NCBI GenBank assembly: GCA_002293045.1
Contig: DBCM01000101.1
Span: 1-29,713, forward strand
Direction of reading: 5' to 3'
Source of the DNA: Flavobacteriales bacterium UBA958
GTDB taxonomy: Bacteria > Bacteroidota > Bacteroidia > Flavobacteriales_D > Crocinitomicaceae
Length of the DNA: 29,713 nt
The translations under genes were made by a program, and so were the position numbers. This document shows positions 8,035-16,088 of the stretch, piece by piece. The notes under the pieces were generated by a model that was given only the letters and a program-made list of their open reading frames with translations, did no database searches and was not told the origin of the DNA. Position 1 is the first letter of the stretch; every line of letters starts with the position of its first letter.

Positions 8035-8756
8035 GACATTTGAGATTTTCCAATTAAAAATACTACGGGTGATTTAGACAGATCTTTAGCATGTTCTCTC
8101 CAATCTTTTACATTCATGGTTTGAATTCGCTGATTTGGGAGTGTAAGATTGGCAGCAATGCATAATTCACAGGTATCCCCCAACTCGTTCAACAAATCTT
8201 CAAGCACATTCATATTTCTAAAGGGGGTGTCCATAAATAAATGGGTAGTACCCGTTCTGCGGGTGTCCATTTCGAAATCTTTCATTTTCTTTATTCGATC
8301 TTTCCGTTCTTTCGGAAGGTAGCCATGAAAGGCAAAAGACTGACCTGAGAAACCACTAGCCATCAAGGCTAATAAAAACGAGGACGGCCCAACCAAGGGA
8401 TTCACGAATACGCCCTGAGAATGGCATAGCGCTACCAACTCAGCACCTGGGTCGGCAACACCGGGACACCCGGCTTCCGAGATTACCCCGACCGAATTTC
8501 CTCCAAGTATTGCTAATAAAATTTGCATTACCTCATCCTTCGACGAACGCTTATTCATCATATGAAAGGTACATTCATCAATCGGAAAGTTACGATCCAG
8601 TTTACGCAACAAACGCCGCGCAGATTTGATGTCTTCCACGGCAAAATGCCTCAAATCACGAATGATTTCAGTGAGCTGTACCGGTAAAATATCGGCGGTA
8701 GATTCCCCGCCTAGGGTATTGGGGATTAACCAAAGAATGCCTTTTTTATTTGTCAT
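8031..8756 (-). CDS. RsmI-like SAM-dependent methyltransferase (tetrapyrrole methylase fold), short paralogue
   Basis: This 241-residue protein has the tetrapyrrole-methylase fold used by RsmI, the 16S rRNA 2'-O-methyltransferase for C1402. The clear family block is SEAGCPGVADPGAELVALCH (93-112), followed by PLVGPSSFLLALMASGFSGQ and FAFHGYLPKERKDR. It is shorter than true RsmI (about 280 residues). Its N-terminus, LWLIPNTLGGE, replaces the usual LYVVPTPIGNLED. Short RsmI-like paralogues are common in Bacteroidota next to a bona fide rsmI elsewhere, so I do not assign rsmI. The substrate is probably RNA, but this is inference. It overlaps the phosphatase gene upstream by 11 bases and hutU downstream by four, so the three are probably translated from one mRNA. 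Confidence 0.82.
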   Translation of the reverse strand: MTNKKGILWLIPNTLGGESTADILPVQLTEIIRDLRHFAVEDIKSARRLLRKLDRNFPIDECTFHMMNKRSSKDEVMQILLAILGGNSVGVISEAGCPGVADPGAELVALCHSQGVFVNPLVGPSSFLLALMASGFSGQSFAFHGYLPKERKDRIKKMKDFEMDTRRTGTTHLFMDTPFRNMNVLEDLLNELGDTCELCIAANLTLPNQRIQTMNVKDWREHAKDLSKSPVVFLIGKSQMS

Positions 8757-9210
8757 TTGTTACGTCTGTTATTAAGGCTTCTGTTGCCTGTTCTACTAGG
8801 GTGAATACTGCATTAAAATCAGATTGACTCCCATAGTAAGGATCAGGAACCTCCATTTGTTTGGAAGGGTAAAGATGGTCTAAAAGAAAATACACTTTCG
8901 CTCGATCAGCATTCGTATTCGCTAAACGGAGTACATTGGTGTAATTACTTTGGTCCATTACGTATATCCGATCGAAATCCACAAAATCTTGTGCCGTAAA
9001 TTGCCTAGCACGGAGTTCTGAAATATCTATTCCTTTCGCCTTAGCGGTTTGAATCATCCGAGCGTCTGGTGGGTTTCCAATGTGGTATGCGGCCGTACCC
9101 GCGGAATCAACTACCCAAGGCAATTGCTTTTCAGATACCTTGCTACGCAGGATTCCATCAGCCACTGGAGATCGGCAAATATTTCCTAAACAAACCATTA
9201 GAATGCGCAT
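8746..9210 (-). CDS. Low-molecular-weight protein tyrosine phosphatase
   Basis: Starting at the ATG at 9210 (a TTG two codons upstream is also in frame), the protein has 154 residues. The P-loop C7-L-G-N-I-C-R13-S begins right after the first strand MRILMV, exactly where the family has it, and the general acid Asp123 lies in DPYYG. DSAGTAAYHIGNPPDARM and RARQFTAQDFVDFDRIYVMD are further family blocks. It hydrolyses phosphotyrosine or phospho-Arg-type substrates in the cytoplasm; in bacteria such enzymes often pair with polysaccharide tyrosine kinases, and a glycosyltransferase lies just upstream, but no kinase is visible. From memory, in many Flavobacteriia this gene and the RsmI-like gene lie together near dnaA; dnaA is not in this window. 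Confidence 0.95.
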   Translation of the reverse strand: MRILMVCLGNICRSPVADGILRSKVSEKQLPWVVDSAGTAAYHIGNPPDARMIQTAKAKGIDISELRARQFTAQDFVDFDRIYVMDQSNYTNVLRLANTNADRAKVYFLLDHLYPSKQMEVPDPYYGSQSDFNAVFTLVEQATEALITDVTNDK

Positions 9211-9213
9211 GTG

Positions 9214-9221
9214 CAAAGGTA
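9214..9221 (-). promoter_or_regulatory. Candidate -7 promoter element TACCTTTG
   Basis: On the minus strand TACCTTTG matches the Bacteroidota -7 consensus TAnnTTTG. It ends three bases before the ATG at 9210, so transcription would begin at or very near the start codon. I see no convincing -33 TTG at the usual distance. It falls in the 34-base gap between the glycosyltransferase and the phosphatase gene. Confidence 0.4.
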
Positions 9222-9244
9222 TGATAAAATCAATGGATAAGGCC

Positions 9245-10342
9245 TTAAGACACTACATTTCTACCCTTCCATTGGGCGCGAAATACAGGAATCATTATCA
9301 CCAAGACCAGGTTGTAGATGGGGAAAATTACTTGGTAAGCGGGAATGAGACACCACGCTCCTATGCGATTAAATCTGAAAAAATAGGGTGCATAGAACAG
9401 CAAATCTAGGCCAGTTTTTACGCTTAATAAGAACAACATTTCAGTGAATTGTTCCTTGTAGAAACAAAGCCCCAACAAGGTATAAAACGCAACAGATAAT
9501 ATGGTTTGAATTACCCCTAAGCTTGTAGCAAAATGATCTTTTACCTTGGTGGTTTTTGAAATCCACCGCATGCGTTGATGTAAAAACGCTCTAATTCCTT
9601 TTGGCGCAAAAGTGTAAACGGCAAATTTGGAGGCCGAAATCAATCGGACATCCATGTCGTTTTTTCTAAAATCTCTCAATAGAAATAAGTCATCGCCACT
9701 AGAAATATGTTGATGTGATGAGTACCCATCAACCCTTAAAAATGCACGTTTACTAAACAGCAAATTTGCCCCACTGGCAATCACCGGACGAAACAGCCCA
9801 TATAACCCCACATTGATGGCATTCATGATGTGTAAATCCACCTCTTGCCATACTTGCCTCTTGGATTGACCTACTAAAATAGCGGGCAGAATCCACATCT
9901 GGGCAGCAGGTAGCGTTTCTAAGTGCGAAAAATAATGAGGACCAAAAAATACATCTGCATCTAAGGTTAAGAAGAAATCTCCTTTTGCTGCTTCCATCCC
10001 TGTTCTCAACGCTTCTTTTTTTCCAAATTTATTCGGCAGCAATGAAAGCACTCGAATCGGTAGCGTATTCGCATGCTTCTCTAGGAATGCAACCCCATCA
10101 TCCTCGGAATGATCATTAATGAAAATAATTTCCAAAGGAAGATGTATTGACTGTTCCAAGGAAGCTAAGATGCTCGGCAATGAACCAGCTTCATTCCGAA
10201 AAGGAATTAACACTGAAATTCGTTGCAACGAAATCAACTCATCCGTTAAAACCGAAGCCTTTGACGCATGTAAAGCACCGCCAAGACCTACTAAACAGAG
10301 TAGTAAGATACCATATCCGATTAAAAAAATCTCGATTTCCAT
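9245..10342 (-). CDS. Family 2 glycosyltransferase, membrane anchored
   Basis: This 365-residue protein has one N-terminal membrane helix (about 4-24), a cytoplasmic GT-A domain and three to four C-terminal hydrophobic helices (about 272-355). The GT2 features are ISVLIPFRNEAGSLP (42-56), the nucleotide/metal-binding D128-A-D130, the G216-D-D218 acid motif and Q256-R-M-R-W260, the Q/RxxRW motif of processive-type GT2 enzymes. It should transfer a sugar from a nucleotide sugar to a lipid or glycan at the inner membrane; donor and acceptor cannot be told. It overlaps the upstream flippase-like gene by 22 bases, which supports a joint role in a lipid-linked glycan. The ATG at 10342 is the only reasonable start. 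Confidence 0.9.
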   Translation of the reverse strand: MEIEIFLIGYGILLLCLVGLGGALHASKASVLTDELISLQRISVLIPFRNEAGSLPSILASLEQSIHLPLEIIFINDHSEDDGVAFLEKHANTLPIRVLSLLPNKFGKKEALRTGMEAAKGDFFLTLDADVFFGPHYFSHLETLPAAQMWILPAILVGQSKRQVWQEVDLHIMNAINVGLYGLFRPVIASGANLLFSKRAFLRVDGYSSHQHISSGDDLFLLRDFRKNDMDVRLISASKFAVYTFAPKGIRAFLHQRMRWISKTTKVKDHFATSLGVIQTILSVAFYTLLGLCFYKEQFTEMLFLLSVKTGLDLLFYAPYFFRFNRIGAWCLIPAYQVIFPIYNLVLVIMIPVFRAQWKGRNVVS

Positions 10343-11235
10343 GTACTCGATAATCGTATTATAGCAAACAACACCGGAAGCACTACATTAAAGGCCCAGG
10401 TAAAAAAGGCCGTCAACATTACTTCTTCTTTCGGAAAGGCAAACCAAGAGAACACTGCAACCGCAATGAGTTCCCGCAACACAATTTTACCAAATAAAAT
10501 GGAGGGAGACCAGGTTATCAATCCAAAACTTAACATGAGAATAAAGAGTTGTTTTAGCTCAAAAGGAACTCCAAAGCTGAGCAATATAAGGTGAAATTGA
10601 GCAGAAAAAACAAGGTAACGAATTGCACTTAACATTAAAATTTGATGTTTCAACGGAGTACGCGGCAATTCTTGAAGTGTACGAATAAACTTCCACCTCA
10701 TCCAAGCCTTGGGGTACCTGAGGGTAAAATAATAGGCGCTCAAACTCAAAAGGACTGCACCTGTAAAGGAAAGGGTCATGTACAGGCGACTCATTTGGAA
10801 TAAATAACATGACCCTACCGCGGCAAAGAGCATGGTAACGCTGAATTGAGCCAAGCCTGTAAGCACGCCTGAACCAATCCAATGCATGTCCTGCATTCGT
10901 CGATTGATGCTCATTCTTCCGATGGTTGTTGCAATAAATGCCGGGGTGAAAAAGGAAACAACTACTCCTTGTAAAAATGCAATCCTTTGTTCTCTAATAG
11001 TAATCGCATGTTGAGCTATACTCCATTGGAAGCGCTTCCATTCCAACCAAAGGTTCATTGGGGCCAATCCTAACGCTCCCCACAAAAACAGGGTGTTCGT
11101 TACGCGAACAACTTCAAAGGAAAGCCATTTAAAGAGGAGTTGATGGCAGATTACCACAAAGCAAGCGAGTAAAAGAAATCGAATGAAGACCTCAAGGGTG
11201 GCATTAAATTGAGTAGCTTTACTGTTCGTTTGCAT
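10321..11235 (-). CDS. Multi-pass membrane protein, possibly flippase-like (LPG synthase TM-like, UPF0104)
   Basis: I start this gene at the ATG at 11235 (MQTNSKATQF); a TTG two codons upstream is possible but would meet the divergent ruvC start. The 304-residue protein has about seven or eight hydrophobic helices. The layout resembles lysylphosphatidylglycerol-synthase-type transmembrane domains (flippase-like, AglD-like): LWGALGLAPMNLWLEWKRF near 53-71, an FLQGVVVSFFTP-x-x-x-x-x-x-GR block at about 88-108, and LSFGVPFELKQLFILMLSFGL later. Such proteins often sit beside a GT2 enzyme, as here. The match is by pattern only, with no catalytic residues to check, so the assignment is tentative. 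The gene is divergent from ruvC with only five bases between the two start codons. Confidence 0.55.
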   Translation of the reverse strand: MQTNSKATQFNATLEVFIRFLLLACFVVICHQLLFKWLSFEVVRVTNTLFLWGALGLAPMNLWLEWKRFQWSIAQHAITIREQRIAFLQGVVVSFFTPAFIATTIGRMSINRRMQDMHWIGSGVLTGLAQFSVTMLFAAVGSCYLFQMSRLYMTLSFTGAVLLSLSAYYFTLRYPKAWMRWKFIRTLQELPRTPLKHQILMLSAIRYLVFSAQFHLILLSFGVPFELKQLFILMLSFGLITWSPSILFGKIVLRELIAVAVFSWFAFPKEEVMLTAFFTWAFNVVLPVLFAIIRLSSTWKSRFF

Positions 11236-11240
11236 TTTCA

Positions 11241-11801
11241 ATGGCTGAAGATAGAATAATTCTTGGAATTGACCCCGGAACCACGGTATTAGGGTATGGA
11301 TTAATCCATGTGAAAAACGGTAAACTGTCCTTAGTGAATTTTGGAATTATTCAACTTCATAAATTACCGAGCCATCCGGACAAATTAAAACGTATTTTGG
11401 AACGAATCAATGGATTAATAGAAGAATATAAGCCGGATGAAATGGCAATTGAGGCACCCTTTTTCGGTAAAAATGTACAATCCATGTTAAAATTAGGACG
11501 GGCACAAGGGGTTGCAATTGCCGCATGTTTGAATCACAACATCCCCTTTGAGGAATATGCTCCTCGTAGAATAAAACAAAGCATTACAAGCAACGGTAAC
11601 GCCTCGAAAGAACAAGTTGCTGCCATGTTACAATCCTTACTAAACTTCGATGAAATGCCTAAGTACTTAGATGCCACGGATGGCCTGGCCGTTGCGGTGT
11701 GCCATGTGTTTTCAAAAGGAGTAGGTGAACACAACAAAGCCAAAGGAGGTGGATGGAAGAGTTTTATCAAAGATCAATCCCATCGTGTTAAAAAGTCATG
11801 A
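11241..11801 (+). CDS. ruvC: Crossover junction endodeoxyribonuclease RuvC
   Basis: This 186-residue enzyme resolves Holliday junctions by paired nicks, working with RuvAB in homologous recombination. The four catalytic acids of the family can be placed: D11 in ILGIDPGTTVLGYG, E71 in MAIEAPFFGKN, and D144 and D147 in LDATDGLAVAVCH. The stretch YAPRRIKQSITSNGNASKEQVAAML (107-131) is typical of RuvC. Length and start agree with the family, although about 25 residues at the C-terminus (KAKGGGWKSFIKD) extend past the core. It is divergent from the membrane-protein gene with five bases between them, so its promoter must lie inside that gene. Its stop overlaps the rnhA start by four bases. Confidence 0.97.
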   Translation: MAEDRIILGIDPGTTVLGYGLIHVKNGKLSLVNFGIIQLHKLPSHPDKLKRILERINGLIEEYKPDEMAIEAPFFGKNVQSMLKLGRAQGVAIAACLNHNIPFEEYAPRRIKQSITSNGNASKEQVAAMLQSLLNFDEMPKYLDATDGLAVAVCHVFSKGVGEHNKAKGGGWKSFIKDQSHRVKKS

Positions 11802-12274
11802 TTAATTGCATACAGATATATACGGATGGTTCCTCGAGAGGAAATCCAGGGCCGGGGGGATTCGGTATTGTTATGAAATTTGGTGCCAATGAAAAAACTG
11901 TATCAAAAGGCTATCGGCTCACGACGAATAACCGGATGGAATTATGGGCTGTCATCCATGCCTTAGAGCTTTTAAATACCAACAAATACCCCATTCATAT
12001 TTATTCGGATTCAAAATATGTGATTGAGTCTATTGAAAAAAAATGGGTTTGGGCTTGGGAGAAAAAAGGCTTCAAAGGAAAGAAAAATGAAGACTTATGG
12101 AGGAAATACCTTCAACTACACCCCAACTATACACTTACATTTCATTGGGTTAAAGGACATGCCGGTCATCCAGAAAATGAGCGTTGTGATGTGCTTGCAG
12201 TGCAAGCGGCAACGTCAACAAATTTAGGCATTGACGAAGGGTACGAGAAGATCCAAGGAACGGGGTTACTTTGA
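11798..12274 (+). CDS. rnhA: Ribonuclease HI
   Basis: This 158-residue enzyme cleaves the RNA strand of RNA:DNA hybrids. The DEDD active site is intact: D10 in IYTDGSSRGNPGPGG, E48 in NNRMELWAV, D71 in IYSDSKYV and D131 in NERCDVLA, with the catalytic-loop His at 124 (KGHAGHPENE). The handle region KKWVWAWEKKGFKGKKNEDLW (81-101) is also present. The ATG overlaps the end of ruvC (ATGA), so the two DNA-metabolism genes are probably co-translated. Its last nine bases overlap the convergent PKD gene. Confidence 0.97.
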   Translation: MINCIQIYTDGSSRGNPGPGGFGIVMKFGANEKTVSKGYRLTTNNRMELWAVIHALELLNTNKYPIHIYSDSKYVIESIEKKWVWAWEKKGFKGKKNEDLWRKYLQLHPNYTLTFHWVKGHAGHPENERCDVLAVQAATSTNLGIDEGYEKIQGTGLL

Positions 12275-15200
12275 CCCGATAACTGTTACAAATCCATTTC
12301 TATCCACTGCTGTACCTCCAAGCATTTCTCCAATAAGACGGTAGAAGTATACACCATCCGTGCATGGAACACCGTCTGAAGTATCCCCATCCCAAAGTGC
12401 AATACCCGTTTGATCCTCAAGCATATAAACCATATGACCCCAACGATTAAAAATCTGAATTTGATAGGTTTTAAAGAATTGCTCAGACAACACCAGTTCA
12501 TCATTTACCCCATCTCCATTTGGAGTAATTACATTCGGAATAATTAAATCCGGATCTTTTACATTAATGACTAATGCATATGAATCCTCACATCCTTGTT
12601 GATCAACTACCGTTAATGTAATGGTGTAAGGACCACTTAACGCGAAACTCGTTGTTTGATCGCTGTTGTTATTCAGGGTGTAGGTGGTATCGTTATTTAT
12701 GTCCCACGTCCAACTTACAATTGGACTTCCAATGAAGGTAGACTGATCAGCGAACACAACAGGATCGTTTTGATCAACCAGCATCGGGGTTGCCGTAAAA
12801 TCAGCATCCAATCCGTCATCAAAAACGGTAACGGAATCCAGCACCGTAGTGATTTCACAACCATCGGGACTGATTAGTGTAACTGTCGCCTGATAGGTTC
12901 CTGGTGTTTCGTAATTGTAGACGAAATTTGTTTCGTTGTATACGTAGTTCCCATCACCCATGTTCCAAATTAGACTGTCTACATTCACCGGTGCTTGTAC
13001 GAGAAATGCCGCCCCTTGGGCACACAAATTGGGGTTTTGTATGAATCCTGGTGCGCCTTGTGGACCGCCAATGGTCACATGATTATCCACTGTGGTGTCA
13101 TCTACACACCCATATTGATCAGTAATTTGCAGGGTAAGATCGAAAGCTCCATTAATTACAAAGGTATTACTCGGATCTTCTAACACTGAATTATTACCAT
13201 CACCAAAGCCCCAATTCCATGCTGCGATCGTTCCGTACGATTGGGAGGAATCGAGGTATGTTCCAAATAAAGGTGGACATGCATATTCTCCATTGGCATT
13301 TAAAACCGCACCGCTAAAACTAAATGCAGGAATTGCATGTGGTAAGGAAACGGTAACCAGTTGGGTTAAGGTGTCCTCACAGCCATTGGAATCTATGGCG
13401 ACAAGGGATAAATTAAAGCTACTGCTTAATTGACTCACCGGTAGGTTCGGTGGAACTACAGAAACAATTCCTGTATCCTGTACAGAGGCTACTGCTTGGT
13501 TGTTCACATACCATACATAGGATAAATTTCCTACGCCTGTAGATGAGTTCAAGGTGAGGGTTGTATCGGAATCGCAAACAACTGCAGGGAAAGAAAAATT
13601 AGCGGTTGGTTTAGTGATCGTGATCGGCACAGAAGCCGGTGTTGAAGCACATCCGAAGACATCGTACACAACCATAGTTGCCGTGTAGGTGCCGTTTCCA
13701 TTAAACGTGTGATTTATGGGCTGATTTACATTGTTTGTGGTCACAGAACTGTTGTCGTCTGAGAAGGTAGTGACGAAATACGAGAGGGGCATACCATTCC
13801 CAACGGCCATAGAATTATTGGTAAACGTCACTGGAAAAGGAGAACAACCTACCGTATTCAAGGTAGTAATGATTGGAAATGGGATATTTAACACCCGAAC
13901 AGGGTGCATCATTTGTGCCGTACAACCAACGCTGTTGGTCACCGTAAGGGTGATGTTGTAAAGGCCTTGAGTGGTATAAACAAAGGCCGGATTGGGTCCT
14001 GAAGTTAGGGTTTGACCATTCCCCATGGCATAAGACCAATTCGTTAAGGGGTGCGAATTTGGGGGCGCACTCCAAGAGGAGCTGGCATCAAAAAGCAACA
14101 AGCTATCGTTTCTACAAACCGTATCATTTGACATGGTAAACTGAGCTGCAATTTGTGAAATGTGAATTGTTTTTGTGATGCTATCACTGCATCCAGTGGT
14201 GTAGTTATGGATCACTTGTTCCACGGTATACGACCCATAGGTCGCAAAATTATGGGTTGTATTTCCATTGTTTACACCGTCCAACACTGCATTTCCTATG
14301 TTTGTGTTTGGCGTACCATCGCCCCACTCCCAAGTCATGCTTACATTGTCAGGTTGTTCACCATGGATCGCGTTGTCCGTAAAGGTAACATTGACTGGAA
14401 AGCCTCCAGGGTTACAAAATAATTGCGAAGAGGGATTAAACTCGGCAATTGGTGCCAAGACATACACTGCAGAGTCGATGGTTATTGAATCCTTACATCC
14501 ACGAAAATCAACCACGAGTAGCACGGAAATATATCCCGTGTCTTGCGTGAATTGGTGAGTAGGGTTTTCTTGCGTTGAAGTACCATCACCAAAATCCCAA
14601 AAATAGGTGACTTCGTTCGCTTGATGCGGAACTGAAATTACGGTTCCATTCGTGAAGTTAACATTTTGCTTCACACAGGTAACTAAAGGGCTAACGGTGA
14701 AATCTACCAAATCTATGTCCCCAACCGTTACATAGTCATTCATGAACATGGTATCCACACATCCCGACTGAGAGGTCACTACCAAGGTAACATCATACAA
14801 CCCTAAATTATAGGTTTGACTTGGAGGATTTTGTCCGTTAAAGGTTTGCCCGTTTCCAAAATTCCATTGCCAACTCACAATTGGATTTGCTGGGTTTGGT
14901 GTAGAGGAAGTATCTGTAAATTGTACCGTATGCGGGGTGCATCCTCCCGGTTCATTTGCAAAAAATCCAGCCTCAATGTTCACGATGTTGATGTAATTAT
15001 TTTGGGTAGTACTTCCAGTACATCCAGATGGCGTACTTACGGAAAGCGTAACATTGTATTGACCTCCAGAAGTGTATACTTGAGGCGGTGGAGTGGTGCC
15101 CGTGTATGTTTGACCATTACCAAAATTCCAGGTATAATTTCCGGCTACCCCAGTAGTATTCGTAAAAGTAACGGTTGATGGAGCACAATTGGTTAATGGA

Positions 15201-16039
15201 TTGGCAGTAAATGATGGATTAATATTGTTTTGAATCGTAATCTGGTGAGTAACATTATCTGTACATCCGGAACTTGTGTTTTGTGAGCTTAGCGTAATGG
15301 TATAGGTTCCAGCGGCATTAAAAGTAAATGAGGGATTTTGTTGCGCACTGTTGCCCTGACCACCAAAACTCCAGTTCCATGCGTTTGCCCCTGCCGTCGA
15401 ATTGTCTTGAAAAGAAATGGCAGTCCCAACACATCCTGCAGCGGGAGCAGTTATTCCTGCTTGGAAATTACTAACCACGATGGAGTCAGTGTAACTGGCG
15501 ACACAGCCTGTAGTTGTATTTGTAACTGTAAGTTGAACCCCAAAATTTCCTGCGGAATTATACGTGACATTCGCAGGATTTTGAGTGTTGGCGTTTTGAC
15601 CGTTTCCAAAATTCCACGCGTATGAAAAATTTGCACCACTCGAAGATGTATTAGTGAATCCTACCGTTAGGGGAACTACACAGCCTATTCCGGTTACATT
15701 AAAGCCCACTGTTGGGGCAGGCAAAACTGTGATGTAATTTGCTTTTATTTCTGAATCAACAGCCCCATTAGCATTGGTAACAACTAGCGTTATGGTAAAG
15801 GTGCCAGCTGTTGTAAACACGTGTGTGGGATTCTGTGTGGTTACGGTAACCCCATCGCCAAAATTCCAAGAATATTGGTTAATCGCTGGACCTCCGTTTG
15901 CAGTTGAAGTTGAGGTAAAGCTAACAGGAACTCCTGCGCAAACGCTGAGCGGTGATGCCGTAAAATTCGCCGTTGGAGCTTGCGCCCAAAGGATAATAGT
16001 GCTGCAAATAAAAACGATAGAAATAATGATACTTTTCAT
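12266..16039 (-). CDS. Giant PKD-repeat surface protein with T9SS type B sorting domain
   Basis: The ATG at 16039 gives a signal peptide (MKSIIISIVFICSTIILWA) and a 1257-residue protein; a TTG at 16069 is in frame but would bury the signal. By eye there are 13 consecutive PKD-like repeats of about 80-100 residues between roughly 20 and 1160, each with a P-x-x-x-F-x-F-T/D-x-S strand, a W-x-F-G-x-G turn (degenerate in repeats 9, 10 and 13) and a T-Y-x-V/I-T-L strand. Most repeats carry one Cys near the start and one in a late GC motif. Residues 1165-1257 (PNVITPNGDGVND, IFNRWGHMVY, WDGDTSDGVPCTDGVYFYRL) are the gliding-motility/type B C-terminal domain that directs T9SS export. The likely role is adhesion or a surface scaffold; no catalytic domain is seen. 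Confidence 0.93.
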   Translation of the reverse strand: MKSIIISIVFICSTIILWAQAPTANFTASPLSVCAGVPVSFTSTSTANGGPAINQYSWNFGDGVTVTTQNPTHVFTTAGTFTITLVVTNANGAVDSEIKANYITVLPAPTVGFNVTGIGCVVPLTVGFTNTSSSGANFSYAWNFGNGQNANTQNPANVTYNSAGNFGVQLTVTNTTTGCVASYTDSIVVSNFQAGITAPAAGCVGTAISFQDNSTAGANAWNWSFGGQGNSAQQNPSFTFNAAGTYTITLSSQNTSSGCTDNVTHQITIQNNINPSFTANPLTNCAPSTVTFTNTTGVAGNYTWNFGNGQTYTGTTPPPQVYTSGGQYNVTLSVSTPSGCTGSTTQNNYINIVNIEAGFFANEPGGCTPHTVQFTDTSSTPNPANPIVSWQWNFGNGQTFNGQNPPSQTYNLGLYDVTLVVTSQSGCVDTMFMNDYVTVGDIDLVDFTVSPLVTCVKQNVNFTNGTVISVPHQANEVTYFWDFGDGTSTQENPTHQFTQDTGYISVLLVVDFRGCKDSITIDSAVYVLAPIAEFNPSSQLFCNPGGFPVNVTFTDNAIHGEQPDNVSMTWEWGDGTPNTNIGNAVLDGVNNGNTTHNFATYGSYTVEQVIHNYTTGCSDSITKTIHISQIAAQFTMSNDTVCRNDSLLLFDASSSWSAPPNSHPLTNWSYAMGNGQTLTSGPNPAFVYTTQGLYNITLTVTNSVGCTAQMMHPVRVLNIPFPIITTLNTVGCSPFPVTFTNNSMAVGNGMPLSYFVTTFSDDNSSVTTNNVNQPINHTFNGNGTYTATMVVYDVFGCASTPASVPITITKPTANFSFPAVVCDSDTTLTLNSSTGVGNLSYVWYVNNQAVASVQDTGIVSVVPPNLPVSQLSSSFNLSLVAIDSNGCEDTLTQLVTVSLPHAIPAFSFSGAVLNANGEYACPPLFGTYLDSSQSYGTIAAWNWGFGDGNNSVLEDPSNTFVINGAFDLTLQITDQYGCVDDTTVDNHVTIGGPQGAPGFIQNPNLCAQGAAFLVQAPVNVDSLIWNMGDGNYVYNETNFVYNYETPGTYQATVTLISPDGCEITTVLDSVTVFDDGLDADFTATPMLVDQNDPVVFADQSTFIGSPIVSWTWDINNDTTYTLNNNSDQTTSFALSGPYTITLTVVDQQGCEDSYALVINVKDPDLIIPNVITPNGDGVNDELVLSEQFFKTYQIQIFNRWGHMVYMLEDQTGIALWDGDTSDGVPCTDGVYFYRLIGEMLGGTAVDRNGFVTVIGSK

Positions 16040-16056
16040 AGGCCCAATAAGGACTT

Positions 16057-16064
16057 CAAAAGTA
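16057..16064 (-). promoter_or_regulatory. Candidate -7 promoter element TACTTTTG
   Basis: On the minus strand TACTTTTG fits TAnnTTTG and ends 17 bases before the PKD-gene ATG at 16039, which would give a 5' leader of about a dozen bases. This supports the ATG start over the upstream TTG. No clear -33 TTG is visible. It lies in the gap between metH and the PKD gene. Confidence 0.45.
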
Positions 16065-16088
16065 GGCAAATAGTTGCTTAAATGTACA

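Noticed and set aside
8031..8756. Naming the RsmI-like gene rsmI
   Set aside because: It is about 40 residues shorter than RsmI and has a different N-terminal motif; Bacteroidota often carry a separate full-length rsmI.
12266..16039. Array of DNA repeats such as CRISPR or minisatellite
   Set aside because: The repetition is at protein level (PKD domains of about 80-100 residues) with divergent DNA; the frame is open throughout.
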